Positions 18,524 to 28,066 of a stretch of 64,000 bases of DNA are shown here, piece by piece (the stretch's first letter is position 1; each line of letters starts with the position of its first letter). Location: assembly GCA_001487125.1 (NCBI GenBank), contig LN913013.1, forward strand, positions 62,001 through 126,000, written 5' to 3'. Position numbers and translations under genes: made by a program. The notes under the pieces are model-generated. The model made no database searches and had not been told where the DNA came from. It saw only the letters and a list, made by a program, of their open reading frames with translations. Origin of the DNA: Gabonibacter massiliensis. GTDB taxonomy: Bacteria > Bacteroidota > Bacteroidia > Bacteroidales > Marinifilaceae.

Positions 18524-21151
18524 TCAGTTTACCTTGATCTTTTTCATTTTTCTTATAATAGCTCCCGTTCGAGTGACTCCTTCTATAATAATGGTGTAAC
18601 TTCCTCGTTTATCCCCGGTATAGAACGAAAATTTAACGGATTTACCCGGTTCAAGCCGAATCAACGGCTGCCAGTAAAGCGTTGTTCTTTCGTCTTTGGT
18701 TGTGCTGAGCCGTACGGAGTCGATCTCGTATTTGGGTACATAAAATTCATCGGGTATTTGAATGCCTTGGGGGCTGATCCGGTTTATGTTGAAATGAGTC
18801 GACGGTTTTTCAAAATGGTAATCCGGTCGGGTCGTTATCAAGAGAACGGTATCCTTACAGGACGATGTATCAAAAGGGTCCGTAATATTTCTGGCGACCG
18901 GGCCGGTTAAAAGACTTATTCCCAATAAAAATCTTTTGGGTATCATGCGAACAAACGTGGAGTTGCGTTCTAAAAAACCGTTTACCGTCATTGGAATTTT
19001 ACGTTTCGGCGGGTATGGACCCAAAGGGTATACTTCGTCGTTGTATCTCATAAGCCCCGGAAATTTGAGAACGATCAGTTTTACGATGTCTTCTTCCGGT
19101 TCGTCGGCGATCTGAGCGGAGTCTAACCGGTAGAGGTCGTCTACCCAGTTATCGTATGTCGTATATTTTTTGGGGGGTATTTTGCGAACGACCTTTACCT
19201 CGTTCAATAAGTAGATTTTTTCTCCGTTTTCGTAATAGTAGTTTTCGTAAGCGTTTTTATAGAATTCGTCTTCTTCCCGGCGGATTTTTTCGTTATACGG
19301 GAAAAAGTTGGAAACGGGCAGAAACTTTTCTTTGTCAAACTCGATTTCTACCCGGTGTTTTCCTTTCTGATTTGTTGCTCTGACAACAAACTTGGTCCCG
19401 TCGATGAAAAATAAATTGTTGCAAAAACGCCCGGAAGAATCGGCTTCGGTCATCGTGATATCTCCCTTGTCGGAGAGAAAAAGTAATCTGGCGTTTCGGG
19501 CCGCTTTTCCCCAGACGTCTTTTACTTTGCCGGCAATGGATTGCCCTCGTTCTAAGTAAAATTCACACTCTTCCGTTTTCGCTTTTGCGATATCGGCGAT
19601 ATTGAAACGGGTCCAGCCGTGGGTGAGCATAAGGAGATCCGTGTGTCGGGCGATCGCTTCGGTCGTATCGCTGAAATAGTATCCAGGTTCTTCAATGTAC
19701 CCCTTTAAATCGGAGGTCAACAGCAGGTTGGACTGAATGTCGTCGATATAATGCGACGTATCGCGGTCGGAATCGGGAACAACGGCCATGGAGAATGATC
19801 CTCTGTCGGCAATCGAGTCGAGCAGTAGTTTTACGGTGACGCTTTCGCGCGAGACGTACTCTTCTTTATCGGTAGCAATGTCCAGTTTTGCGAGATGCCC
19901 GGGACGAATAAAGAAGATTCGTTGACTGTATATTCTGTACGCGGTGTCTACGAGGACGGCATGAATGATGCCTTCCGGCAGGGTGTTGCGAAGTATTTTG
20001 CCTTCGAAATGGTGTTCGTCCGCGGGGACAAGATTAATGAGTCGTCCCCTGCATTGTAATAATAGGGTCATGTCGGGAGGAAACGATGCTTTCTCTCCTT
20101 GCATGATTTTATATTCTATAATGGAATCACGGGCTGTTAATTGAATACCGAAACCGTGGTCGACCGGAGAAGGAAGTTCGAAACGTTTGGTGATACCCTT
20201 GCTATTGGTCAGTTCGGCAAAGTAACGTCTGTTGTTGTATACGGGTAATTTAAAACTACCCATTCCCTCGTGTTCGCTTTTTATTTTGGCGATGATTGTG
20301 CTGTCCGTATAGATGTGCCCTTGCACTTCGGTAGCAAGACCGTCGGTATCGATAGCCTTGAATGCGACAACCTGGTAATTGTTTGTTATTAGATTGCCTC
20401 CTTCCGGAAAGAATTGAACATCGAAGTCTGTGGATTCCGTCGGAATATACAGGTAGCGATCCAGATCGACGGATGATTTGTCTTTGGTCGAGAGGTGTAT
20501 GGAGTAGTCGTCAGGTTCCAGTTCGATTCGGAGAATTCCTTTATCGTCGGTACGTCTGTTCTGTGTTTTACCAGTTGCGTTGCGTTTGTTCACTTGATAT
20601 TGAAAAGATTCTTTGACATAGGGAGTATTCCTGGCGTTAGTGAACGTGATTTCGGCTCTGAGGGTATTGTCTGTCGCCCGGATGTATCTGATATCGGTGT
20701 TTACTCGGGCTTCGGAAGGATTGAGTATACGGATGTTTTTTTTGAAAAAATAGTCCGTTCCTTCGTTTTGCATCCAGTAGGTGAAAGCCCGGATACAATA
20801 ATTGCCTTGAACCATTTTTTCGGGTAGCCTGATGTTACCTGAAAAGGCGGAGTCCCATTCCATGAATTTGAGACGTTGAAGAATGGAGTCCTGTTTATCG
20901 GTTAATTCGACATAGAGGATTCTACTGATGACATGAGGAATATGGGTGGCGGCATCGACTTGGTGAGCTCTGAACCAAATGTCTTCACCGGCATAATAGA
21001 TCTCTTTATCCGTGTGTAGGTAGATTTTTTCTTTGGGTGTTTTTTGGAAAAGATTGTAAAATTTTTCAACTAACTCTTGTTTGAAAGGAGGAATTTCCCG
21101 AAAAGCATATAAAACGGATACCAAACAGGTTAGTAATGCTATGCGTTTCAT
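18524..21151 (-). CDS. large secreted MG2-type protein with plug-like C-terminus (paralogue 1)
   Basis: An 875-residue protein with a Sec leader. Near residues 40-140 it has the Bacteroidetes MG2/macroglobulin-like signature KIYLHTDKEIYYAGEDIWFR, then RAFTYWMQNEG. Several beta-sandwich domains follow, including FFPEGGNLI and a carboxypeptidase-regulatory-like region (GQSIAGKVKDVWGKAARNA, about 535-620). The last third (about 690-800) resembles a TonB plug-like domain with VKLIVLKFPGL and TVNGFL. It is probably a periplasmic or outer-membrane-associated surface protein. Function is unknown; proteins of this build are often listed as MG2-domain or plug-domain proteins. It lies 7 nt downstream of a close paralogue. 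Confidence 0.75.
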   Translation of the reverse strand: MKRIALLTCLVSVLYAFREIPPFKQELVEKFYNLFQKTPKEKIYLHTDKEIYYAGEDIWFRAHQVDAATHIPHVISRILYVELTDKQDSILQRLKFMEWDSAFSGNIRLPEKMVQGNYCIRAFTYWMQNEGTDYFFKKNIRILNPSEARVNTDIRYIRATDNTLRAEITFTNARNTPYVKESFQYQVNKRNATGKTQNRRTDDKGILRIELEPDDYSIHLSTKDKSSVDLDRYLYIPTESTDFDVQFFPEGGNLITNNYQVVAFKAIDTDGLATEVQGHIYTDSTIIAKIKSEHEGMGSFKLPVYNNRRYFAELTNSKGITKRFELPSPVDHGFGIQLTARDSIIEYKIMQGEKASFPPDMTLLLQCRGRLINLVPADEHHFEGKILRNTLPEGIIHAVLVDTAYRIYSQRIFFIRPGHLAKLDIATDKEEYVSRESVTVKLLLDSIADRGSFSMAVVPDSDRDTSHYIDDIQSNLLLTSDLKGYIEEPGYYFSDTTEAIARHTDLLMLTHGWTRFNIADIAKAKTEECEFYLERGQSIAGKVKDVWGKAARNARLLFLSDKGDITMTEADSSGRFCNNLFFIDGTKFVVRATNQKGKHRVEIEFDKEKFLPVSNFFPYNEKIRREEDEFYKNAYENYYYENGEKIYLLNEVKVVRKIPPKKYTTYDNWVDDLYRLDSAQIADEPEEDIVKLIVLKFPGLMRYNDEVYPLGPYPPKRKIPMTVNGFLERNSTFVRMIPKRFLLGISLLTGPVARNITDPFDTSSCKDTVLLITTRPDYHFEKPSTHFNINRISPQGIQIPDEFYVPKYEIDSVRLSTTKDERTTLYWQPLIRLEPGKSVKFSFYTGDKRGSYTIIIEGVTRTGAIIRKMKKIKVN

Positions 21152-21158
21152 GATGTTG

Positions 21159-23765
21159 TTATTTGAGTTTTATCTTTTTTATTTTTCTTACCGTTTTCCC
21201 GTCTGAGGTTATCCCTTCGACAATGATGGAATAAGTTCCCGGTTTATCGTTCGTGTAACATGAAAGTGCTGTCGTTTTTCCGGGGTCTAACGTGATGACC
21301 GGATCCCAGAATAGGGTTACTCTTTTATCTTTTTCAGGGGCGTTGCGTATGGAGTCGATTTCGTATTTCGGAACGTAAAACTCATCCGGGATTCGAATTC
21401 CCATCGGACGTATCCGGTTTATGTTGATCTGATTGGATGGTTTTTCAAAATGATAATCGGGTTGTGTCGTAATTAAAAGAACGGAATCTTCTCCGAAAGA
21501 GTTTTTGGCAATAGAACCTGTTAATAAAGTAACTCCCAAGAAATATCTTTTGGGAATCATGTTGATAAAAGTATAACTCCTTTCCATGAATCCGTTTAAT
21601 GCAACCGGAATTGCGCGAGGCGGGAACGGGCCTATGGCACATAGTTGTTCGTTGTAAACCATGAGCCCGGGTATTTTCCTGGCAATAAGTTTGACGATAT
21701 TCTCTTCCGGATCATTTGCGATCCGGGCGGAATCCAACCGGTAGAGATCATCGGCCCAGCTGTCGTATTTAGAGTATTTTTTGAGAGGAGCTTTGCGATT
21801 GACCTTCACTTCATTCAACAGGTACACTTTTTCCCCGTTCTCGTAATAATAATTTTGATTGAATTTGTCGTAAAACTCTTCCTCTTCTCTCATGATTTTT
21901 TCGTTGTAAGGAAAAAAGTTCGATACGGTTAAAAACGAATCCTTATCGAAATGAATCTCTACCCGTTTTTTGCCTTTTTGGTTAGTGGCTCTGACGACAA
22001 ATTTAGTGCCATCGGTAAAAAACAATTGATTGTTACTGAAATATCCGGTAGAATCCGTGGTAGTCATGGTGATGCTTCCCTTGTCGGAAATAAAAAGCAA
22101 ATTGGCCTTTTCAGAAGCTTTTCCCCAGACATTTTTCACTTTCCCGGTAATGGCTTGTCCTAATTCCAGATAGAAATTCATTATAGGAGATTGATTTTTT
22201 TCCAGGTCGGCCACGTTAAACCGTGTCCAGCCGTGTGTTAACATGACCAAATCCAAGTGTCGGTTGATCTCCTCGGTCGTGTCGCTGAAGTAGTACCCGG
22301 GCTCCTCGATGTATCCTTTCAGGTCGGAGGTCATCAGCAGGTTGGAGTGGATGTTGTCGTTATAGGAGGTGGTGTCTAACCCGGAATCTTTCACCACGGC
22401 CATGGAGAACGATCCCCGGGTGGCGTTGGAGTCTAAAAGCAGGCGAAGGTTTATCTTTTCCCGCGGGCCGAATGTTTCCTTATCTGTACGGATATCTACA
22501 TTTATTTGTTTCCCGGGGCGGATGAAAAACAGACGTTCGCTGTATACTTTGAAAGAGGAATCCACTAAAACGGCCTGTATTATTCCTTCCGGCAGGGAAG
22601 AGATGGTGATTTTTCCCTTTTTGTGCCGCGCATTGATAGGAATTAAGTTAAGAAGTTGTCCCCTGCATTGCATCAACAGGGAAAGTCCATCGGGGAAACG
22701 AGAGTTGTTTGCGGTAATAATCGTATAATATATACAGGAATCCTTGGAGGCCAATTGAATGCCTATCCCTTCGCTGACGACGGGTGGTAGAGCGAAACGT
22801 TTGGTGATGCCGTCCTTGTTCGTAATTTCGGCGTAGTAGTGTTTGTTCGTGTAGGCAGGGAGTTTAAAACTTCCCATTCCCTTGTGCTCGCTTTTGATTA
22901 GGACGGTAGGCATACTGTCTAAATATACGGTTCCTTCGATTGCTGTTGAAAGCCCGTTGGAATCGATGGCTTTAAAGGCAACTCGTTGGTAATTGTTGCT
23001 AAGTAAATTTCCTCCTTCCGGGAAAAATTGTACGTCGAAGTCTGTTACCTCCTTGGGTATATAGAGGTAACGGTCACATTCGATGGAGGAGTCGTCTTTC
23101 GTGCTCAAGTATATGATACGGTCATCCGGCTGGAGTTGAACGCGTAAAATACCGTTATCGTCGGTGCGGGCGGAGCGGATTTTACCTGCTTGATTTTGTT
23201 TATTTACCTGATATATAAACATTTGCTTATTGTAGACGATGTTCATGGCGTTCGATAACCTGATCTCTGCCGTTAACCTGCCGTTCTCTTGCCTGATGTA
23301 TTTCACTTCGGTATTGATTCTGGCTTCATGCGGGTTCACTACCCGGATGTTTTTTTTGAAAAAGTAGTCGGTTCCCTCGTTTTGCATCCAATACGTGAAG
23401 GCCCGTATGCAATAATCTCCTTGCTTTATATCTTCCGGCAGATTGATGTTGCCGTAAAAAGTGGAGTCCCATTCCCTGAATTTGAGGCGCTGAATGACGG
23501 AATCCCTCTTGTCCGATAGTTCCACGTATATGAGTCTGCTGAGAAGTATCGGAATATTCGTAAAAGCATTTACCATGTAACTTCTGAACCAAACGGTATC
23601 TCCTGCGATATATATATCTTTGTCGGTATGTAGGTAGAGTTTTTCTTTAGGATATTTTTGGAAAAGATTATAGAATCGATCGGATATTTCTTCCTCAAAT
23701 GGAGGATGCTCCTGAAAGGCATATAGTGAAACTATTATACTAAATAGCAATGATATTCGTTTCAT
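21159..23765 (-). CDS. large secreted MG2-type protein with plug-like C-terminus (paralogue 2)
   Basis: An 868-residue protein co-linear with its neighbour at 18524 along the whole length. Shared blocks include KLYLHTDKDIYIAGDTVWFR, RAFTYWMQNEGTDYFFKKNI, the RYLYIP and FFPEGGNL blocks, YIEEPGYYFSDTTE and DEFYVPKYEIDS. Domain order is signal peptide, MG2-like, beta-sandwich repeats, regulatory-like domain and plug-like domain. The two genes are almost certainly a tandem duplication. The 105-nt gap to the DUF1573 gene upstream could contain a promoter, but no exact -7 match is seen, so co-transcription with the DUF1573 gene is plausible. The ligand is unknown. Confidence 0.75.
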   Translation of the reverse strand: MKRISLLFSIIVSLYAFQEHPPFEEEISDRFYNLFQKYPKEKLYLHTDKDIYIAGDTVWFRSYMVNAFTNIPILLSRLIYVELSDKRDSVIQRLKFREWDSTFYGNINLPEDIKQGDYCIRAFTYWMQNEGTDYFFKKNIRVVNPHEARINTEVKYIRQENGRLTAEIRLSNAMNIVYNKQMFIYQVNKQNQAGKIRSARTDDNGILRVQLQPDDRIIYLSTKDDSSIECDRYLYIPKEVTDFDVQFFPEGGNLLSNNYQRVAFKAIDSNGLSTAIEGTVYLDSMPTVLIKSEHKGMGSFKLPAYTNKHYYAEITNKDGITKRFALPPVVSEGIGIQLASKDSCIYYTIITANNSRFPDGLSLLMQCRGQLLNLIPINARHKKGKITISSLPEGIIQAVLVDSSFKVYSERLFFIRPGKQINVDIRTDKETFGPREKINLRLLLDSNATRGSFSMAVVKDSGLDTTSYNDNIHSNLLMTSDLKGYIEEPGYYFSDTTEEINRHLDLVMLTHGWTRFNVADLEKNQSPIMNFYLELGQAITGKVKNVWGKASEKANLLFISDKGSITMTTTDSTGYFSNNQLFFTDGTKFVVRATNQKGKKRVEIHFDKDSFLTVSNFFPYNEKIMREEEEFYDKFNQNYYYENGEKVYLLNEVKVNRKAPLKKYSKYDSWADDLYRLDSARIANDPEENIVKLIARKIPGLMVYNEQLCAIGPFPPRAIPVALNGFMERSYTFINMIPKRYFLGVTLLTGSIAKNSFGEDSVLLITTQPDYHFEKPSNQININRIRPMGIRIPDEFYVPKYEIDSIRNAPEKDKRVTLFWDPVITLDPGKTTALSCYTNDKPGTYSIIVEGITSDGKTVRKIKKIKLK

Positions 23766-23870
23766 GATGGGTTAGATTTGGTTCATTTCTCTAAGCGATG
23801 TTTTTACAAGTTAATGTTTTTATTTTGAATACACCGGGGCGGATTGATTTTTGTGTAAAATTAAGTATTA

Positions 23871-24281
23871 TCATTCTTTTACAAATCCGCTTAGTCTTAA
23901 CGTGTAAGTTTGAGAGGAGATATTGCAAAATATTCGGATGGTTTTGGAGAAATGTCCCAGGGAGTTGGGTGTAAAGGTGATTTGAATCTTTTCTGTTTTC
24001 CCGGGCAATAGAGGTTTTTTATTCCATGTCACATCGGTACATCCGCATGATGTTTCTATTTTTTTTATGATCAATGGGAAATGACCTGTATTTTTAATTT
24101 CAAATATGGTTTTTTTCGACTCGCTGTACCGGAAGGTATCTAAATAGACCGAATCCCGGTTTACTTCGATTGCAGTCTGTTGTTGCTTTGGCTTGTCGAA
24201 AGTAGCATCCTCTGAAAAAAGAAAAAAGAGAACAACGATAGAGCTAACGACGATGATGATAAACCAGTATTTTTTTTTCAT
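23871..24281 (-). CDS. DUF1573 domain protein, membrane-anchored
   Basis: A 136-residue protein with one N-terminal hydrophobic segment (WFIIIVVSSIVVLFFLF), a single-pass anchor or uncleaved leader, followed by a DUF1573 Ig-like domain: FEIKNTGHFPLIIKKIETSC, then the GCT that completes the SCGCT motif, and ITFTPNSLGHFSKTIRI. This domain is common in secreted Bacteroidetes proteins; no enzymatic activity is known. It stands first in the minus-strand set with the two MG2-type genes. A TATCTTTA element (24303-24310, one mismatch to the -7 consensus) lies upstream. Confidence 0.8.
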   Translation of the reverse strand: MKKKYWFIIIVVSSIVVLFFLFSEDATFDKPKQQQTAIEVNRDSVYLDTFRYSESKKTIFEIKNTGHFPLIIKKIETSCGCTDVTWNKKPLLPGKTEKIQITFTPNSLGHFSKTIRIFCNISSQTYTLRLSGFVKE

Positions 24282-24415
24282 TTTTTTCTGTATTATGTGG
24301 TATAAAGATAAAGGTTATCGGAAAAAAAATCGATATATTCTGAAATAAAATCTGAAAAAATAAAAAAATAAAATGATTTAGTCTGTCCGAAACGGTCAAA
24401 GCTTTTTGATTTTAT

Positions 24416-24423
24416 TAATTTTG
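24416..24423 (+). promoter_or_regulatory. -7 element for PurF-like gene
   Basis: TAATTTTG matches TAnnTTTG and lies 46 nt before the ATG at 24469. No TTTG is seen at the ideal -33 spacing. Confidence 0.4.
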
Positions 24424-24468
24424 TATCGCTTTCGGAATCTATTCATTGGAAGGTAAATATAATTATTT

Positions 24469-26355
24469 ATGAGTGATGTCATTAATCATGAATGTGGGAT
24501 TGCATTCATTCGGTTATTAAAGCCCTTGGAATATTATCGGGAAAAATACGGGTCATACCTATACGGTTTGAATCGTTTGTATATTTTGATGGAAAAACAG
24601 CGAAATCGTGGGCAGGACGGTGCTGGAGTCGTGGGAGTAAAGTTGGATATGGCTCCGGGATTTAAATACATGGACCGGGTACGTTCGTGTGATGCTAATC
24701 CGATTCAAGAGGTGTTTGACAAGATCCACGAATCTATTCACGCCGAGGAGGTAAAAGAGAAAGATGCGGTTTGGAGTAAACAGAATCTCCCGTTTGTTTC
24801 GGAGATTTATCTGGGCCATTTGCGTTATGCTACTTTCGGAAAAAATAATATTGATTATGTACATCCGTTGAAGCGGGCGAGTAACTGGCGTTCCCGTAAT
24901 CTGGCATTGGCGGCTAATTTTAACCTGACAAACGTGGATGAGTTGTTTGAAAGCCTGATTCAGGCGGGTCAACATCCCCGGAACTATTCCGATACGGTAA
25001 CTTTATTGGAAAAAGTCGGTTATTACTTAGATAATGAGATTCAGGATCGGTATCGGGATTACCGGGATCAGGGATATGCGAAACAGGATATTTCGTCCTT
25101 GATAGAGGAGCATTTGGACTTGGTCGGTGTTTTGTCCAGGAGTAGTGCCGACTGGGATGGCGGATACGCGGTTGCGGGAGTGGTAGGGCACGGAGATGCT
25201 TTTGTAATGCGTGATCCTTGGGGTATTCGTCCGGCTTATTATTATAAAGACGAAGAAGTGGTCGTCGTGGCTTCAGAAGGGGCTGTCATTCAAACGGCAT
25301 TCCGTGTAGACGATGCGAATATACGGGAAATTCGTCCGGGATATGCCTTGATTGTAAAAAAGGATGGTTCTGTTCGGGAAGAGTTGGTACGGGAACCGCG
25401 GCAAAAAAGCAGTTGTTCTTTTGAAAGGATTTATTTTTCACGGGGGAACGACCGAAGTATTTATCGGGAGCGGAAAAGGTTAGGGGAGTTATTGACGCCT
25501 CAGCTGTTGAAAGCGATAGAGGGTGACCTGGATAATACCGTTTTCTCTTTTATTCCGAACACGGCTGAAACTTCTTTTTACGGAATGGTAAAAGGGATAC
25601 AACAGTATATGGTCGAAGATAAAAAAAGATTGATCCGGGAGGGGAAAGCGAATTGGTGCGAAGAGACGTTGGATGCAATTATCTGTAAAGAGCCTCGTGT
25701 TGAAAAGATTGTCATCAAGGATGCTAAATTGCGTACTTTTATCACTGGGGACGAAGGACGTGACGATATGGTCGGACATGTATATGATGTAACCTACGGA
25801 GCTGTAAAGGATACGGATAATTTAGTGGTAATCGACGACTCCATTGTTCGCGGAACGACTTTAAAAAGGAGTATTTTACGGATATTGGACAGTTTGCACC
25901 CTAAACGAATTATTGTTGTCTCTTCGGCTCCCCAGATACGGTATCCGGATTGTTACGGGATAGATATGAACCGGATGGGAGAATTTATAGCCTTTAACGC
26001 GGCCATAGAGTTACTGAAAGAACGGAATATGATTCGTTTAATTGATGAGGTTTATCAAAAATGCAAACGACAGGAGAAACTTCCTAAAGAGCAGATAAGA
26101 AATTACGTGAAAGAGATTTACGCCCCTTTCAGTAATGAAGAAATTTCCGATAAAATAGCCCAGATGGTAAAAAGTGATGCCATAAAAGCCGAAATAAAAG
26201 TAGTTTTCCAAACCGTTGAAAATCTTCACGAAGCATGTCCTGGCAATACCGGGGATTGGTATTTTACCGGAAACTATCCGACACCCGGGGGAAATAAGGT
26301 CGTCAATACGGCTTATATCAATTGGATGGAAGGACGTAATGAACGTTCTTATTGA
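24469..26355 (+). CDS. PurF-like amidophosphoribosyltransferase
   Basis: A 628-residue protein with an N-terminal class II glutamine amidotransferase domain (NHECGIAF, Cys9; EKQRNRGQDGAG; GHLRYAT; RDPWGIRPAYY) and a C-terminal phosphoribosyltransferase domain with the PRPP loop VVIDDSIVRGTTLKRS (about residues 453-468). This is the chemistry of PurF: glutamine plus PRPP to phosphoribosylamine, the first step of purine synthesis. It is longer than classical PurF (about 500 residues) and belongs to a Bacteroidetes form often present beside a normal PurF. Eight residues precede Cys9, so exposing the nucleophile would need processing. It is monocistronic, with its own promoter and a hairpin after the stop. 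Confidence 0.85.
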   Translation: MSDVINHECGIAFIRLLKPLEYYREKYGSYLYGLNRLYILMEKQRNRGQDGAGVVGVKLDMAPGFKYMDRVRSCDANPIQEVFDKIHESIHAEEVKEKDAVWSKQNLPFVSEIYLGHLRYATFGKNNIDYVHPLKRASNWRSRNLALAANFNLTNVDELFESLIQAGQHPRNYSDTVTLLEKVGYYLDNEIQDRYRDYRDQGYAKQDISSLIEEHLDLVGVLSRSSADWDGGYAVAGVVGHGDAFVMRDPWGIRPAYYYKDEEVVVVASEGAVIQTAFRVDDANIREIRPGYALIVKKDGSVREELVREPRQKSSCSFERIYFSRGNDRSIYRERKRLGELLTPQLLKAIEGDLDNTVFSFIPNTAETSFYGMVKGIQQYMVEDKKRLIREGKANWCEETLDAIICKEPRVEKIVIKDAKLRTFITGDEGRDDMVGHVYDVTYGAVKDTDNLVVIDDSIVRGTTLKRSILRILDSLHPKRIIVVSSAPQIRYPDCYGIDMNRMGEFIAFNAAIELLKERNMIRLIDEVYQKCKRQEKLPKEQIRNYVKEIYAPFSNEEISDKIAQMVKSDAIKAEIKVVFQTVENLHEACPGNTGDWYFTGNYPTPGGNKVVNTAYINWMEGRNERSY

Positions 26356-26844
26356 TTTGATTTTTTTATTCAGAACAAGCGAATAAAAAATTCCGGGGAG
26401 GAATAAGGGGTCCTCGCCCGGAATTGGGATATATTCCCTTTTGGTTATTAATCATTATAAATCTATTGCTTTAGACCTGTATTATTTACGTTATCATAGT
26501 GAAAATAGATTCACTAAATTTGTAAATTATTCCATATAAATAAAACCCGGTTTTTTTTTGTGACAAAATAAAATATTTTTCTTCATATATAAAATACGCC
26601 GACCTTTATTAGGTACTACACTTTTTAAAAATTTAACATTTGGATGTTGTTTTTTTGATTTTTTCTATTGAAAATGTTTTCTAAAAAAGAGAATAGAACG
26701 ATAAATACAGGTAAGGTAAAAGGCTCCTGTTTTCCAATAATCGTTGCGGAGCAAAGCACTTACGTGCGGGTGTTTATGGATGTTGATCGATAAAAGAAAC
26801 TTGAATACGATGAGAAAATCCTGAATTCCGGCTTTGAATTTTAT
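26356..26844. other. 489-bp gap between purF-like gene and smpB
   Basis: No gene with a start codon is seen. The left part holds the terminator hairpin at 26389-26425. The middle is very AT-rich and contains TAAATTTG at 26515-26522, a chance-level or orphan promoter match. The right part (26665-26841) stays open on the minus strand in frame with smpB after its stop. Confidence 0.5.
26389..26425. terminator. hairpin after PurF-like gene
   Basis: AATTCCGGGGAGGA (26389-26402) pairs with TCCTCGCCCGGAATT (26411-26425) with one bulged base and an 8-nt loop. Six A residues precede it, so on the minus strand it would be followed by a T tract. On the plus strand it closes the 24469 gene. Confidence 0.6.
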
Positions 26845-27291
26845 TTATTTTTTCATAAAACGATCCATTTCCCTTTTGGCATCTTTCTCTTTTAAAGATT
26901 CTCGTTTGTCGAACTCTTTTTTACCGCGGGCCAGTGCAATTCGGAGTTTGGCAAAGCCTTTTTCAGTTAAAAAGAGCCGGATCGGGACGATCGTCAGGCC
27001 GGATTCTTTTGTTTTACGTTCCAGTTTGACCAACTCTTTTTTCTGAAGTAACAGTTTACGTTCGCGTCGTTCGATATGATTGTAATAGGTGCCTAACTTG
27101 TATTCGGCCACATACATTCCTTTTACCCACAGTTCCCCATTATGGAAATAGCAATAGGCATCCACCAGGCTGGCTTTGCCGGCGCGAATGGATTTGATTT
27201 CGGTTCCTGTCAATACAATGCCGGCCGTGTATTCTTCTATAAATTCGTAATCGAAAGAGGCTCGTTTGTTTCTTATATTGATGTTTTCCAT
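26845..27291 (-). CDS. smpB: SsrA-binding protein SmpB
   Basis: A 148-residue, full-length SmpB. Conserved elements include [20 protein letters not shown], then [19 protein letters not shown], and [20 protein letters not shown]. The basic C-terminal tail ([20 protein letters not shown]) enters the ribosomal mRNA channel. SmpB binds tmRNA and brings it to stalled ribosomes for trans-translation. It lies 10 nt after the Yip1-like gene in a likely two-gene transcript. No tmRNA gene is visible next to it. Confidence 0.96.
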   Translation of the reverse strand: MENINIRNKRASFDYEFIEEYTAGIVLTGTEIKSIRAGKASLVDAYCYFHNGELWVKGMYVAEYKLGTYYNHIERRERKLLLQKKELVKLERKTKESGLTIVPIRLFLTEKGFAKLRIALARGKKEFDKRESLKEKDAKREMDRFMKK

Positions 27292-27301
27292 AATTTTTTC
27301 T

Positions 27302-27880
27302 TTACGCGTTAATAGCCGGGATTCTAAAAATAATTGTCAAGAGTCTCGTAATGATAATGGGGGTGCAAATAATCAGTAATCCGATAATAATAACGGCACT
27401 TTTTTTGTATCGTGTATTTAATCCCGATATTGTATTTAATCCGATGTATAATATTCTAAGCGAGAGAAGACTGAGAATAGCCATCACGTCTCCGATAAAA
27501 TTTTGCGTAAAACCGACGGCAAGGCTATGAAATAGAATGAATACAGCCGAACTGTAGACGGATAGTTGCAAGGCTGTCTTGCCCGGGTTTATCGTTTTGT
27601 TAGAAAGATATTCCCGCGTAAGACGGAAGCAGACGTAACATCCCGCGGTACAGGCGATGAAATTAATGATTCCCCATCCCAAAGCGACCATGGCATCATT
27701 GCTCGCAAGCCTGAGCAAAAAGACCAGGATGGAAAATAGAAGCGTCGGCAAGACGATGTAGTTTCTGAAAAGTTCGATCCTTCCCGTCTCGTCCGTTCTG
27801 ATTGTATCCCATTCTGCTTCCGGGTTCGTCAGCAAATGTTTCAATCGAATTGCTATGTATTTTAAATGTACGTTACTCAT
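27302..27880 (-). CDS. Yip1-like integral membrane protein
   Basis: A 192-residue protein with a short cytosolic N-terminus ([13 protein letters not shown]) and about five transmembrane helices. The NPxxEWxxI opening and helix pattern match bacterial Yip1-domain proteins, whose function is unsettled. It precedes smpB by 10 nt. A TATTTTTG element on the minus strand (27889-27896) lies so close to the ATG at 27880 that, if used, the message would have almost no leader. Confidence 0.7.
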   Translation of the reverse strand: MSNVHLKYIAIRLKHLLTNPEAEWDTIRTDETGRIELFRNYIVLPTLLFSILVFLLRLASNDAMVALGWGIINFIACTAGCYVCFRLTREYLSNKTINPGKTALQLSVYSSAVFILFHSLAVGFTQNFIGDVMAILSLLSLRILYIGLNTISGLNTRYKKSAVIIIGLLIICTPIIITRLLTIIFRIPAINA

Positions 27881-28066
27881 TTGACTTGCAAAAATATGAT
27901 TTTTTATTCAATTAAGGTCCCGGATTCTTATTTTGTTTTAGCATGATCGGGAATGGGAAGGTTTCCGTCTTGGTTAAAATAGTCGGCTCGTAAATAAATT
28001 TAAAAAATCAGCCACGGGAAGTAACATTTTTTTTGTTTTATACGTTTATTCCTCGTATCTAAGTGA

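Noticed and set aside
26515-26522. TAAATTTG as promoter of a small RNA
   Set aside because: It matches the -7 consensus, but no plausible transcript with structure or terminator follows at a sensible distance in this AT-rich stretch.
26356-26844. Possible tmRNA next to smpB
   Set aside because: No tRNA-like acceptor ends or tag-peptide frame could be recognised; the only structure is the hairpin at 26389-26425.
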